Shown: positions 25,759-35,166 of the stretch, piece by piece
Numbering within the stretch: position 1 is the stretch's first letter
How the letters are laid out: every line of letters begins with the position of its first letter
DNA from: Ga0077555 sp050250755
GTDB lineage: Bacteria > Pseudomonadota > Alphaproteobacteria > Rhizobiales > Hyphomicrobiaceae
Assembly (NCBI GenBank): GCA_050250755.1
Contig: JBFWOB010000015.1
Span: 1-64,000 of the forward strand
Direction of reading: 5' to 3'
DNA: 64,000 nucleotides
Made by a program: the position numbers and the translations under genes
The notes under the pieces: model-generated
Told to the model about the DNA's origin: nothing
Database searches by the model: none
The model's input: only the letters and a program-made list of their open reading frames with translations

Positions 25759-27483
25759 ATGGCCTTCCCCAGTTCACCGCGGCCGACGCTGGGATTCCTG
25801 CAACGCTTTCTTGGTATCCGCCGGCGCCTGAGTGACTGGCGTGCGCGTCGGCCTGTCTCGCCCGGATGGACGGCCGCGGTCGCCCTGGTCGTGGCGGTGA
25901 TGGTTCTGCCGGTCGCGATGACGATCGTGCTTGCCCTACAGTCGCTCGACAATACGTGGTGGCATCTGGCGACGACGGTGTTGCCGCGTGTGCTGCGTGA
26001 GACGGTAACACTGATGGTGGGCGTCAGCGTCCTGACGATCGCAACTGGGACGCTTTCGGCGTGGATTGTCACCATGTACCGGTTCCCGGGTCACGCGATC
26101 GTTGACCGGCTGCTGGTGCTGCCGCTGGCTATGCCGACCTATATCATTGCCTACGCCTACGTCGATTTCCTCGATGCCACCGGCCCTCTGCAATCGGGTT
26201 TGCGTGCGTTGACGGGCTGGCAATCGGCCGCCGACTACTGGTTCCCATCCGTGCGCTCGACGGGCGGCGCTATCTTCCTGATGTCGGCCGCGCTCTATCC
26301 ATATGTGTACCTCACAGCGCGCGCGAGCTTTGTCCAGCAATCCGTTCGTGTCCTCGAAGTCGCGCGCACGCTGGGCCAGCCGCCATGGGGTACGTTCCGT
26401 TTCGTCGCCCTGCCGCTCGCCAAGCCGGCGATCGCCGCCGGCGTGATGCTAGCCTTGATGGAAACACTGAACGACCTCGGCGCCGTGCAGCATCTGGGTG
26501 TTGAGACATTGTCGGCTGCGATCTATGCAACTTGGCTGCAGCGATCGAGTCTGGCGGGTGCCGCGCAAATCGCGACGGTGGCCCTGCTGGTTGTGGCGGC
26601 GCTGATCTGGGCTGAACGGGCGATGCGAGGCGGCGGGCGTGTCCACGGGGCGAGCGGGCGACTACGTGCTGTGCCTTTCGGCGACCTGCGAGGCTGGAAA
26701 GCGTTCGCGGCCCTTGTCGCGTGTCTTTTGCCAGCGCTGGTGGGTTTTGCAATTCCGTTTGCGGTCCTCGCGTCGAATGCCGTAACTCACTACGCAGATG
26801 CGATGGAGCAGGGCTTCTGGCGTGCCGCCGTCCACAGTGTCGTTCTGGCGGCATTGGCTGCCGCGGCTGCTGTCGTGCTGGGCGTGCTCATCATCTATGC
26901 GCGCCGTGTTGCGTCGAATGCCTTCACGCGGCCTGCCGTGCGCGTGGCCGGTCTCGGTTACGCCCTTCCTGGAACGGTGCTGGCGCTCGGGTTGCTCATT
27001 CCGTTGGCCGCTGTCGACAATCGAGTCGATGCGCTATCTCGGAGCTGGTTCGGGGTTTCGACCGGCCTGATCCTGTCGGGTACGGTCGCGACCCTTGTGC
27101 TGGCCTATACCGTACGTTTTCTCGCGGTCGCTCTCGGCACGATCGAGGCGAGTCTCGATCGCATCTCCCCAAATCTCGATGCCGCGGCTCGTACGCTCGG
27201 CGAGACAGCATTGTCGACGCTGAAGCGTGTGCATCTGCCCTTGCTCCTGCCGGCGCTGGCGACGGCCGCCCTGCTCGTATTCGTCGATGCCATGAAGGAG
27301 TTGCCGGCGACCCTGCTCTTGCGTCCGTTCAACTTCGAGACGCTTTCGACGCACGTCTATGCGCTCATCGCCCTCGAGCAGGTCGAGGCCGCGAGCGTCG
27401 GCGCCGTGGCGATCGTCTTGGTCGGTCTCGTGCCGGTACTGCTGCTGCACAAGGCCATCGCCAGCGGCGGCATCGATCGCTGA
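25759..27483 (+). CDS. ABC transporter permease, ferric iron FbpB/ThiP-like (two fused permease domains)
   Basis: A 574-residue inner-membrane protein with about 12 hydrophobic helices in two tandem binding-protein-dependent permease halves. Each half carries an ATPase-contact loop: EVARTLGQPPWGTFRFVALPLAKPA near residues 200-225, and DAAARTLGETALSTLKRVHLPLLLPA near 475-500. This is the layout of FbpB iron(III) permeases. No binding protein or ATPase of that type is adjacent: the ABC genes that follow are on the other strand and belong to the branched-chain amino-acid type. It probably works with components encoded elsewhere. The start at 25759 is preferred over 25636 by family length. Confidence 0.85.
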   Translation: MAFPSSPRPTLGFLQRFLGIRRRLSDWRARRPVSPGWTAAVALVVAVMVLPVAMTIVLALQSLDNTWWHLATTVLPRVLRETVTLMVGVSVLTIATGTLSAWIVTMYRFPGHAIVDRLLVLPLAMPTYIIAYAYVDFLDATGPLQSGLRALTGWQSAADYWFPSVRSTGGAIFLMSAALYPYVYLTARASFVQQSVRVLEVARTLGQPPWGTFRFVALPLAKPAIAAGVMLALMETLNDLGAVQHLGVETLSAAIYATWLQRSSLAGAAQIATVALLVVAALIWAERAMRGGGRVHGASGRLRAVPFGDLRGWKAFAALVACLLPALVGFAIPFAVLASNAVTHYADAMEQGFWRAAVHSVVLAALAAAAAVVLGVLIIYARRVASNAFTRPAVRVAGLGYALPGTVLALGLLIPLAAVDNRVDALSRSWFGVSTGLILSGTVATLVLAYTVRFLAVALGTIEASLDRISPNLDAAARTLGETALSTLKRVHLPLLLPALATAALLVFVDAMKELPATLLLRPFNFETLSTHVYALIALEQVEAASVGAVAIVLVGLVPVLLLHKAIASGGIDR

Positions 27484-27518
27484 GGCGGTGGCGGGGCGTC
27501 TTTCTAGGCGCGGGAGAA

Positions 27519-28259
27519 TCAAACCGCGAGATGACGCGTGACCAACTCCGGGTTGGCATCCAGATCCGCTATCGCGCCTGAGAAGCGCACGACGCCCGTC
27601 TCGAGAATGAGTACACGGTCCGCGAATCCGCGTGCAAAGCTGAGATTCTGCTCCGAGACCAGCAACCCAAGCCCGCGCGTCTTGAGCGCGATGATCGCCG
27701 TCGCAATGCGATCGAGAATGACGGGCGCTAAGCCTTCCGACGGCTCATCGAGAAGCAGCAGCCGCGGGTTGCCCATCAGAGTGCGTGCGATAGCCAGCAT
27801 CTGCTGCTCGCCCCCCGAAAGGTGGCCAGCGCGGCGGTCGGCGATCGTTTGGAGCGGTGGGAACAGCGACCAGATCTCCGCTTCGGTCCACGCGTTCCCG
27901 TTCCGCGCCGGCTGGCGACCGACTGCCAGATTCTCTGCGACCGTGAGGCCAGCGAAGATGCGTCGATCTTCCGGCACATAGCCGATACCGGCTTGAGCAA
28001 TTCGATGGGTCGGTAGCGTGTCGATCCGCTGGTGGTCAAACATGATGCGTCCGCGCCGATCGACCTCCAGCCCCATGATGGCCTTCAGCGTCGTCGACTT
28101 GCCGGCACCGTTCCGGCCGAGTAGGACGACGGCCTCACCCGCATCGGCGGTGAGTGTGAGGTTCGAGAGAACCTGCGCGCGGCCATAGCTAGCCTCCAGT
28201 CCCGATACCTCGAGCAGGGGCGTTGTTCGCGTGCCATCGATCGCGGCGCCGATCGTCAT
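27519..28259 (-). CDS. livF: ABC transporter ATPase, branched-chain amino-acid type (LivF)
   Basis: A 246-residue ATP-binding subunit of the HAAT (branched-chain amino acid/amide) ABC family. Walker A LLGRNGAGKST, signature HLSGGEQQML, Walker B RLLLLDEPSEGLAP and a switch-region SEQN are visible. The IGYVPEDRRIFAGLTV stretch is typical of LivF. It is the last gene of the operon, and its ATG overlaps the livG stop (ATGA). The actual cargo (amino acid, amide, urea or aromatic acid) cannot be deduced from the ATPase. Confidence 0.9.
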   Translation of the reverse strand: MTIGAAIDGTRTTPLLEVSGLEASYGRAQVLSNLTLTADAGEAVVLLGRNGAGKSTTLKAIMGLEVDRRGRIMFDHQRIDTLPTHRIAQAGIGYVPEDRRIFAGLTVAENLAVGRQPARNGNAWTEAEIWSLFPPLQTIADRRAGHLSGGEQQMLAIARTLMGNPRLLLLDEPSEGLAPVILDRIATAIIALKTRGLGLLVSEQNLSFARGFADRVLILETGVVRFSGAIADLDANPELVTRHLAV

Positions 28260-29032
28260 GGGCGTGCCTTGATCACGGCTTGACCGAGATAGACCTCGCG
28301 CACGAGCGGATTGTCATGAATCTCATCAGGCGAGCCGATAGCGACCAACTCGCCTCGGCTCATCACCAGAACGCGCTCGGCGTATCGAAAGACCACGCCC
28401 ATATCGTGCTCCGTGAAGAGGATCGATGCACCGCGCGATCTTGCCACCCTGACGGCGAGGCTCATGAGCGCCTCGCGCTCAGCCGCAGCCATGCCGGCCG
28501 TCGGCTCATCCATGAGCAGCAGTCGAGGCGCATTCGCGAGCGCGACGGCGAGTTCCACACGCTTGAGATCGCCGTAGGCGAGCGTTCCACAAACGCGCTC
28601 GGACAAAGCTTCGAGGCCGACATCGGCAACGAGACGGTGCGTGTCGTCTGCGTCGAGTGTCGGCATGCGGCGCAAGAGATCCGGCCACTGCCATGGTCCG
28701 CCGCGCGCCGCCATCACACCAATCGCCACGTTCTCCCGCACCGTCATGGACGAGAACGTGGCCGTGATTTGAAAGGTGCGCGCCATTCCGAGCCGCCACA
28801 AAGCGCGCGGTGAGAGCCCGGTCACTTCGGCGCCATCGAGCTTGACGCGGCCGTGGTCAGCTTTGAGTTGTCCATTGATGAGGTTGAATGTGGTCGTCTT
28901 GCCGGCGCCGTTCGGTCCGATCAGTGCCACCACCTCCGCACGAGCCACCGAGAACGAAACACCGCCCACGGCCCGAAATCCCCCGAAGGATTTGGTGAGG
29001 CCGTCAACCTCGAGTGCGTGCGCGATGCTCAT
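28256..29032 (-). CDS. livG: ABC transporter ATPase, branched-chain amino-acid type (LivG)
   Basis: A 258-residue ATPase. Walker A is LIGPNGAGKTT; the LivG-typical INGQLKADHGRVKLDGAEV and ARTFQITATFSSMTVREN follow. The signature is divergent (LAYGDLKRVELA), as is normal for LivG, and Walker B is RLLLMDEPTAGM. Its ATG (29032) overlaps the stop of the fused permease gene, and its own stop overlaps the livF start, so the three genes are tightly coupled. An open extension upstream overlaps the permease and is not used. Confidence 0.9.
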   Translation of the reverse strand: MSIAHALEVDGLTKSFGGFRAVGGVSFSVARAEVVALIGPNGAGKTTTFNLINGQLKADHGRVKLDGAEVTGLSPRALWRLGMARTFQITATFSSMTVRENVAIGVMAARGGPWQWPDLLRRMPTLDADDTHRLVADVGLEALSERVCGTLAYGDLKRVELAVALANAPRLLLMDEPTAGMAAAEREALMSLAVRVARSRGASILFTEHDMGVVFRYAERVLVMSRGELVAIGSPDEIHDNPLVREVYLGQAVIKARP

Positions 29033-30903
29033 GACGCGCGCCGTGACGCCAGCCATCCCCCGAGCGTTCCGGTGATGCCGCGCGGAAAGACGATGGTCAG
29101 CAGCACGATGCATACGCCGAGCACGGCCTGCCAGTAATTCGTTGCACGGGCGAGCCAATCGGAGAGGAGCGTGAATACGAATGCGCCGACCGCCGGTCCA
29201 GTCAATGTCTCGAGGCCTCCGAGAAGCACCATGACGAGTGCGTCGACCGAGCGTGGGATGGCCAGCACGTCCGGCGAGAGCGAGCCTTTCGAGAAGACGA
29301 GAAGGGCACCGGCAAGCCCGGCGACTGCGCCCGAGATGACGAACGCCGCCAGTCGAAGTCCGCTGGTCGCGAGGCCCGATGCCTCTGCGCGCCGTGCATG
29401 ATCGCGTGTGGCTCTGAGCGCGTATCCGAAGGGCGTGTGCGCGAGGTGCCAGATGCCCGCCATAACTGTGCCAGCAACGAGCACCGTCAGTAGAAAATAG
29501 GTCGACTTATCGGACAGTATCGCTGGCGGCCAGATGCCGATGAGGCCGTTTGAGCCGCCCGTCACTTCATCCCATTGAAACGCGATCGCCCACAAAATCT
29601 GAGCGAAAGCCAACGTCAGCATTGCGAGCGAAATCCCCGACGTCTGAAGCGCAAGCCGCCCGATCAGTGCCGCCAATAACGTGGCGACGAGCATTCCAAT
29701 GATCAGCGCGATCGCAAACGGTAGCCCAGCCAAGGACGCGAGTGCGGCACCGTAGGCTCCGGCTCCGAAATATGCCGCGTGCCCGAACGAAGCCATGCCG
29801 CCCCAGCCCATCAGGATCGCCAAGCTGGCGGCAAGCAGCGAGAACGTCGCGACGTCCGTGAGCAGTACCAGCGAGTAACGATCGACGCTGATCGGAAGCA
29901 TGAGCAACCCGACGAATACGAGGGCAGCCCATCCCCATTGTGCGAAGCCCGGAGGTCTCAGCGGCGCGAACTGTGTAGCTGCACCGCGCTGCTCGGCAGG
30001 TTCGCTACCGAGCAATCCGTGCGGGCGTGCGAGCAGCACGGCAGCCATGACGACGAACTCGGCAACGAGGGTGAGCTTTGTAAACGAGACGGTAAACCCC
30101 GCGATCGTCAGTGTTCCAAGGCCGATGCACCAGGCTTTCACGACGCAGATGAGTACAGCCGCGAGATATGCCCCCGGAATGCTGCCCAGACCGCCGACCA
30201 CGGTCACCACGAAGACATCGGCAATGATCGAAAGGTCCATGCCGAGACTGGCAGGCTCGCGCGGCAGCGCCAGTGCTCCGCCAAGTCCCGCAAGAAACGC
30301 ACCGAGAGCCAGCACACTCGAGAAGAGGACCGCCTGATCGATGCCGAGTGCCGCCGTCATTTCGCGGTCCTCGGTCGCGGCCCGAACTTTGAGGCCCCAA
30401 TGCGTCCGGTTGAGCAGCCGCCACGTTGCAGCGAGAAGAGCTGGACCCAGCACGAGCAGGAATACGTCGTAGGAGGGGATCCGCTTGCCGAGGATGGAGA
30501 AGCTTCCGGTCAACCCCGGCGCTCTGGGGCCAAGTATGTCCTCCGGGCCCCAGACGGCGAGCGCGACGTCCTTAATGATGAGCACGATCCCGAACGTCGC
30601 AACGAGCTGCAGAAGCTCCGGCGCCCGGTAGAGGCGGCGCAAGACCGTTACCTCCATGACGATACCGACGATTGCGACGGTTATCGCCGCTCCGAGCGCG
30701 CCTCCCCAGAATCCCAGTCCGCCGCCGCCGAGCCATTCGTAGAATGATACGCCGATGTAGGCGCCGAGCATGTAAAGCGAGCCATGCGCGAAATTGACGA
30801 TCCGCGTGACCCCAAAAATCAGCGTCAATCCGAGTGCCACCAGAAAGAGCAGTGATGCGCTCGCTAGGCCGTTCAAGGTCTGAATAACGAGCGAGGCGAA
30901 CAT
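29029..30903 (-). CDS. Fused LivH-LivM permease of a branched-chain amino-acid type ABC transporter
   Basis: A 624-residue inner-membrane protein joining both permeases in one chain. Residues about 1-290 are LivH-like (LGLTLIFGVTRIVNFAHGSLYMLGAY in pieces; VVTVVGGLGSIPGAYLAAV). Residues about 315-620 are LivM-like (GWGGMASFGHAAYFGAGAY; LLGGLETLTGPAVGAFVFT). The conserved Gly-rich ATPase-contact loops of both halves are present. LivH and LivM are usually separate; fusions are known in the family. The start at 30903 is preferred (MFASLVIQTLNGL); a GTG 36 bases upstream is possible. It lies downstream of the binding-protein gene, with a hairpin between them. Confidence 0.88.
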   Translation of the reverse strand: MFASLVIQTLNGLASASLLFLVALGLTLIFGVTRIVNFAHGSLYMLGAYIGVSFYEWLGGGGLGFWGGALGAAITVAIVGIVMEVTVLRRLYRAPELLQLVATFGIVLIIKDVALAVWGPEDILGPRAPGLTGSFSILGKRIPSYDVFLLVLGPALLAATWRLLNRTHWGLKVRAATEDREMTAALGIDQAVLFSSVLALGAFLAGLGGALALPREPASLGMDLSIIADVFVVTVVGGLGSIPGAYLAAVLICVVKAWCIGLGTLTIAGFTVSFTKLTLVAEFVVMAAVLLARPHGLLGSEPAEQRGAATQFAPLRPPGFAQWGWAALVFVGLLMLPISVDRYSLVLLTDVATFSLLAASLAILMGWGGMASFGHAAYFGAGAYGAALASLAGLPFAIALIIGMLVATLLAALIGRLALQTSGISLAMLTLAFAQILWAIAFQWDEVTGGSNGLIGIWPPAILSDKSTYFLLTVLVAGTVMAGIWHLAHTPFGYALRATRDHARRAEASGLATSGLRLAAFVISGAVAGLAGALLVFSKGSLSPDVLAIPRSVDALVMVLLGGLETLTGPAVGAFVFTLLSDWLARATNYWQAVLGVCIVLLTIVFPRGITGTLGGWLASRRAS

Positions 30904-30954
30904 GGGTGACGTCACGGTCCCGAGGGCGGCAGGCCGCACGCTGCGATCGATATA

Positions 30955-30981
30955 CGAAGGCAGGCCGTGGGCCTGCCTTCG
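30955..30981 (-). promoter_or_regulatory. Intercistronic hairpin between binding protein and permease genes
   Basis: A perfect 12-base stem (30955-30966 with 30970-30981) with a 3-base loop lies 27 bases after the binding-protein stop. On the minus strand no T-run follows, so it is more likely an mRNA-stabilising or partial-attenuation element than a full terminator. It fits the usual need for more binding protein than permease. Confidence 0.6.
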
Positions 30982-31008
30982 AGTTTTCGAGTGCGTGATA
31001 TACGATAA

Positions 31009-32226
31009 TTAAGGCGTTGGACGCAGAGCCTTTACCGCGTCATCCGTCGGCAGGTGCTTGTCGCCCGGCTCATACCGCCAGTCGATCATCGTTCCTTTGC
31101 CTTCCTTGACGGCCGTCCGTCCGACGTAGGCGCCCATGGTCGATTGATGGTCGACATCGCGATAGATCACTTTGCCGAACGGTGTCTCGACCTCCAGCCC
31201 GGCCATGGCCTTGACCATTTTCTCCGTGTCCGTTCCGCCGGCCTTCGCGAGAACGGCGGCAACGGACTTCAGCGCCGAGTAGCCAACGACGGAGCCGAGC
31301 CGCGGGTAGTCGTTCCATTTCGCCCGATAGGCTTCCAGGAATTTCGTGTGCTCGGGCGTCTTGATCTGATCCCATGGATAGCCCGTGACGTACCAGCCGA
31401 CTGGCGCCTCTCCTTTGAGCGGATCGAGATATTCAGGCTCGCCGCCGAGTACAGAGAGGACGGCGACGTCGGTGAAGAGGCCCCGCGTCGTGCCTTCGCG
31501 CACGAATTTCTGGAGGTCGGGGCCGAATGTCACGTTGAAGATCGCGTCGGGCTTGGCGTCCGCGATAGCTTGCGCCACTGCGCCTGCTTCGATCTTGCCG
31601 AGCGGCGGCGCCTGCTCCGCAACGAATTCGACGCCCGGTTGCCGCTCCTTCATGAGCTGCTTGAACGAAGCAACCGCCGACTGCCCGTATTCATAATTCG
31701 GGTAGACCAGCGCCCAGCGCTTCTTGCCGAGCTTGGCGGCTTCCTCGACCAACATATGCACCTGCATGTATGTCGAAGCGCGCAGGCGGAACGTATAGGC
31801 GTTGCCGTTCTCCCAGACGATCTTGTCCGTGAGCGGCTCGGCCGCAATGAACAGCACCTTCTGCTGCTTCGCGAAGCTCGCGATGGCAAGCCCCACGTGG
31901 CTCAGGAAGCCACCCGTCAGCAGCGAAACTTTTTCGCGGCTGACAAGCTCTTCCGCAACGCGAACCGCGTCGCCGGGCGAGGCATTGTCGTCACGGCTGA
32001 CGACCTCGATCTTGCGGCCATTGATACCGCCTGCCGCATTGATTTCATCGACGGCAAGTTCCCAGCCCTTTTTGTAGGGCTCGAGAAATGCGGGAATCGC
32101 CTTGTAACTGTTCAGCTCTCCGATGCGGATCGGTTCCTCGGCCATAGCCCGATCCGGCAGGACGGTCGCGGCGACCGCAGCCGACATCAAAGCGAGCCCG
32201 AGAAAGGCTGAAAAAGCACGTTTCAT
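31009..32226 (-). CDS. ABC transporter substrate-binding protein, branched-chain amino-acid/amide type
   Basis: A 405-residue periplasmic protein with a signal peptide (KRAFSAFLGLALMSAAVAATVLP in two parts, likely cut after AMA at about residue 29). The mature part is a type 1 periplasmic binding fold of the LivJ/LivK type: IRIGELNSYKAIP, GWELAVDEINAAGGINGR, VVSRDDNASPGDAVRVAEEL and GKKRWALVYPNYEYGQS. It is the first gene of the liv-like operon on this strand. The ligand is unclear; members bind amino acids, amides, urea or aromatic acids. The start at 32226 has GAGGA upstream, and an open 65-residue extension before it is rejected. Confidence 0.9.
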   Translation of the reverse strand: MKRAFSAFLGLALMSAAVAATVLPDRAMAEEPIRIGELNSYKAIPAFLEPYKKGWELAVDEINAAGGINGRKIEVVSRDDNASPGDAVRVAEELVSREKVSLLTGGFLSHVGLAIASFAKQQKVLFIAAEPLTDKIVWENGNAYTFRLRASTYMQVHMLVEEAAKLGKKRWALVYPNYEYGQSAVASFKQLMKERQPGVEFVAEQAPPLGKIEAGAVAQAIADAKPDAIFNVTFGPDLQKFVREGTTRGLFTDVAVLSVLGGEPEYLDPLKGEAPVGWYVTGYPWDQIKTPEHTKFLEAYRAKWNDYPRLGSVVGYSALKSVAAVLAKAGGTDTEKMVKAMAGLEVETPFGKVIYRDVDHQSTMGAYVGRTAVKEGKGTMIDWRYEPGDKHLPTDDAVKALRPTP

Positions 32227-32440
32227 GTGGTCAGGTTCCTCGATGGGATCTCTGGGCCGGGCGCTCGGCCGTGGCCGGCGAGTCTTTACCCCCTTCGGTG
32301 GGGCATGCAGAGGGGCCCGAAGGCTTTCAAGCATAAAGAGCGCGGAGATACATGCAAGGGCGACGGCACCAAGAACGAAGATCAGAGAGACGCGCTGGCA
32401 TTCTGCTGACGCGGGCGACACGTCGCGTGAACCAAGTGGG

Positions 32441-34621
32441 TCAATGCAGCGTCCTCGTCGGAGGCATCCAAGTCGCTGCGGTTTCGAAATCGTCCTTGAT
32501 GGGAAGCGCCGGTTTATAGCCTTCCACCGTACGCGCTAGAACGTCCTGGATCGCTTCCCGGGCGCCTTCCTCGAGCTGCATCGCCGCTTCGAGCTTCGCC
32601 AGCTCGCGCTCGAGCACCGGCGTCGGAAGGAACGGCTCCTGGTTCTGGTGGATGCGTGGATGCTCCGTCTTCGTCATGCGCTCTTCATCGAGCAGAAGCT
32701 CTTCGAACAGCTTCTCGCCTGGCCTGAGCCCGATATAGCGAATAGCGATGTCGCCAAGCGGGTGCTCCGTGTCTCGCACCTCGAGGCCCGCCATGCGGAT
32801 CATTGTGCGTGCCAGATCATCGATCCGCACAGGCTCGCCCATGTCGAGAACGAACACCTCGCCGCCTTGCGCCATCGCTCCGGCCTGGATGACGAGCCCT
32901 GCGGCTTCCGGAATGGACATGAAGTAACGGATGACATCACGATGCGTGACGGTGACGGGGCCACCGTCGTGGATCTGGCGTCGGAAGCGTTGCACTACTG
33001 AACCTGAGCTATCGAGCACATTGCCGAAGCGAACCATCGTGAACACTGTCTTCGGCGCGCTTGCGGCTGCCGCCTGAAAAATCAGCTCGGCAAGCCGCTT
33101 GCTCGCTCCCATGATATTGGTGGGCCGGACCGCCTTGTCGGTCGATACGAGCACGACCCGCTGCACCCCGGCCTGGACGGCCATCCGCGATAGCACGAGA
33201 GTGCCGAACGTATTGTTCATCAGGCCGGAAATCGGGTTGGCCTCGACGATTGGCACGTGCTTGTAGGCGGCAGCGTGATAGATCGTCTCGACATCGTTCA
33301 ATCGCATGGTTTTGTCGAGCAGGCGCGCGTCACCAACGGAGCCGAGGACAGTCACGATTTCTGGCCGCATTGTTCGCTCCGTTAATGTATCTCCGTTAGA
33401 ACCCTCGCGCTGCGCCAGCGTGTCACGCACCTCCGTATCGATCTCGTAGAGAGCGGCTTCACATGATTCCAGCAGTACGAGCCGGCTCGGTGCCTGCCGC
33501 AGGATCTGCCGAACAAGCTCGCTGCCGATCGTGCCGCCGGCGCCCGTAACCATCACCGATTTCCCGCGGAGGGTTCTTGCCAGCAATTCCGTGTCGGGAG
33601 GCACGGGATCACGGGCCAGAAGATCATCCACATCGATCGGCCGAAGATCGGAGACCGAGACCCGGCCGGTCGCAATATCCTCCATCGCGGGCATCGTCTT
33701 GACGCGGACCGGATGTTGCGCGAGGCGGCGGATGATCTCTTGACGCTCGCTGCGGTGCCGCCGCGGCAAAGCGAGCAGGACCTCCTTCACGCCATCACGC
33801 GCCACGAAGCGCTCGAGTTTGCTCACGCGGTAGACCTTGAGACCGCCTACGTGCTGGCCGATCAAATTTGGCACGTCATCGAGAAAGCCGATGGCTTCGA
33901 GATCGGCGTTGTTGCGAAGCGCCTGCAGCAATTTCAGGCCTTCGCTGCCGGCACCGTAGATGAGCACTCGCGTGCGATCGACCTGCGCCGCTTTGCCGGG
34001 AAGTCCGGATACGAGGAGGTGCGCGGCGATCTGCCTGCTGGCCCACACCAGGAAGCCGCCAATGACCGGGAACAGGAACACCACCGAGCGCGGGACCCAG
34101 ATGTTGGGGTCGCGGGCGCCGACCGCCATCAGCAGCAGTACGGCCCAGATGAGCGTCGCGAGTCCGATGCCGCCGAAGATTCGGACGGCTCCCTGATACC
34201 CGAGGAAGCGTGTGACGAGCCGATAGAGGCCGAGGAAATAAAAGACGATCACCCCGATAACGGGGGCACTCGCGAGCACAAGCGCAAGGGTGCGATTTGG
34301 CGGGACGTACGGCCCGGCCATTCTGAGAGAGAAAGCTAGCCAGACAGCGAAAGCCAAAAGAATGAGGTCGTTCGTCGTCAGGATGACGCGCTTCAAGGCT
34401 CGAGACCGGCCAACCAGCCAGCTTCTTGCCTTGAGAATGCCTGAAGCAACCCCACTCTGGTCCAAAACGACGCTCCCCCGCCGCCGATCAGATCCGCTCG
34501 GTAAGTCGTCAATGTCCCGAGTCAACCGGCTATACGCACCATATACTCGAAGAACGACAACTGTGGCGATATTGCCGGGGAAATCCCCTGATGACTTCAT
34601 CAACCAATAGGAGGCGGACAT
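32441..34621 (-). CDS. Membrane nucleoside-diphosphate-sugar epimerase/dehydratase (CapD/WbpM/PglF family)
   Basis: A 726-residue protein. Four membrane helices lie within residues about 80-215. Then comes a CoA-binding-like Rossmann domain (VLIYGAGSEGLKLLQAL), followed by the catalytic SDR domain: VMVTGAGGTIGSELVRQ, HAAAYKHVPIVE, VLVSTDKAVRPTN then IMGASKRLAE, and MVRFGNVLDSSGSVV. This is the long membrane form of UDP-GlcNAc 4,6-dehydratase, acting at the start of bacillosamine/QuiNAc-type sugar synthesis for polysaccharide or O-antigen. The ATG at 34621 has GAGG seven bases before it. No glycosyltransferase genes are adjacent in this window. Confidence 0.88.
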   Translation of the reverse strand: MSASYWLMKSSGDFPGNIATVVVLRVYGAYSRLTRDIDDLPSGSDRRRGSVVLDQSGVASGILKARSWLVGRSRALKRVILTTNDLILLAFAVWLAFSLRMAGPYVPPNRTLALVLASAPVIGVIVFYFLGLYRLVTRFLGYQGAVRIFGGIGLATLIWAVLLLMAVGARDPNIWVPRSVVFLFPVIGGFLVWASRQIAAHLLVSGLPGKAAQVDRTRVLIYGAGSEGLKLLQALRNNADLEAIGFLDDVPNLIGQHVGGLKVYRVSKLERFVARDGVKEVLLALPRRHRSERQEIIRRLAQHPVRVKTMPAMEDIATGRVSVSDLRPIDVDDLLARDPVPPDTELLARTLRGKSVMVTGAGGTIGSELVRQILRQAPSRLVLLESCEAALYEIDTEVRDTLAQREGSNGDTLTERTMRPEIVTVLGSVGDARLLDKTMRLNDVETIYHAAAYKHVPIVEANPISGLMNNTFGTLVLSRMAVQAGVQRVVLVSTDKAVRPTNIMGASKRLAELIFQAAAASAPKTVFTMVRFGNVLDSSGSVVQRFRRQIHDGGPVTVTHRDVIRYFMSIPEAAGLVIQAGAMAQGGEVFVLDMGEPVRIDDLARTMIRMAGLEVRDTEHPLGDIAIRYIGLRPGEKLFEELLLDEERMTKTEHPRIHQNQEPFLPTPVLERELAKLEAAMQLEEGAREAIQDVLARTVEGYKPALPIKDDFETAATWMPPTRTLH

Positions 34622-34657
34622 TTGTCCGCCTCGCGCCAATGAAGATCCGGGATCGGA

Positions 34658-35053
34658 TCAGACGATATGCGGGCCTCGCTCCAGCAGTTCGACCGATACG
34701 CCCTCCGGTCCCTCGATGAAAGCGATCCGCGTGCCGGGGCGGATTGTTTCAGGCCCTCGCGTGAACTTGGCGCCCTTTGCCTTCAGCTCGGCACAGACCT
34801 TGTCGATGTCCTTGCATTCCAACCCGAAGTGATCGAGCCCGCGATAGGGGTGGGCTGCGCCTTCGGCGGCTTTCGCATTTCCCGACACGTCAAGGATGAA
34901 GATGTTGGCGCCGCCGAGCTTGAGATCGATGCGTGGCTGGCCGCCCGCCGTTGACCGGATGACTTCCGCGCCCAGCATGTCTGCGAAGTATTTTGCCATG
35001 CCTTCAGGGTCGCGCGTGAAAAGGTGGATGTGGTCGAACGTGTTTTGGGCCAT
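34658..35053 (-). CDS. VOC family protein (glyoxalase-like), 131 aa
   Basis: A single-domain VOC protein: FDHIHLFTRDPEGMAKYFADMLG at the start (in parts), LGGANIFILDV in the middle, YRGLDHFGLECKDIDKVCAEL, then FIEGPEGVSVELLER with a terminal metal-ligand-type Glu. The His in HIHLF, the His in LDHFG and the Glu in VELLE are candidate metal ligands. The start at 35053 is fixed by an AGGAGG site. It precedes the sugar dehydratase gene by 36 bases on the same strand. The reaction is unknown. Confidence 0.8.
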   Translation of the reverse strand: MAQNTFDHIHLFTRDPEGMAKYFADMLGAEVIRSTAGGQPRIDLKLGGANIFILDVSGNAKAAEGAAHPYRGLDHFGLECKDIDKVCAELKAKGAKFTRGPETIRPGTRIAFIEGPEGVSVELLERGPHIV

Positions 35054-35166
35054 TGGCGTGCCTCCTGACTTGGGTCGGTTTGCTCCGGCCCTGTGAATGG
35101 ATGAAGATCGTGCTCGATGGTCGGATAAGGATGGCGCAGCGCCGGCTGCCGGCGCAAGGGCAGACG

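Noticed and set aside
32227..32421. Possible 65-residue extension of the ABC binding protein
   Set aside because: The internal start at 32226 begins a perfect signal peptide; the extension would bury it.
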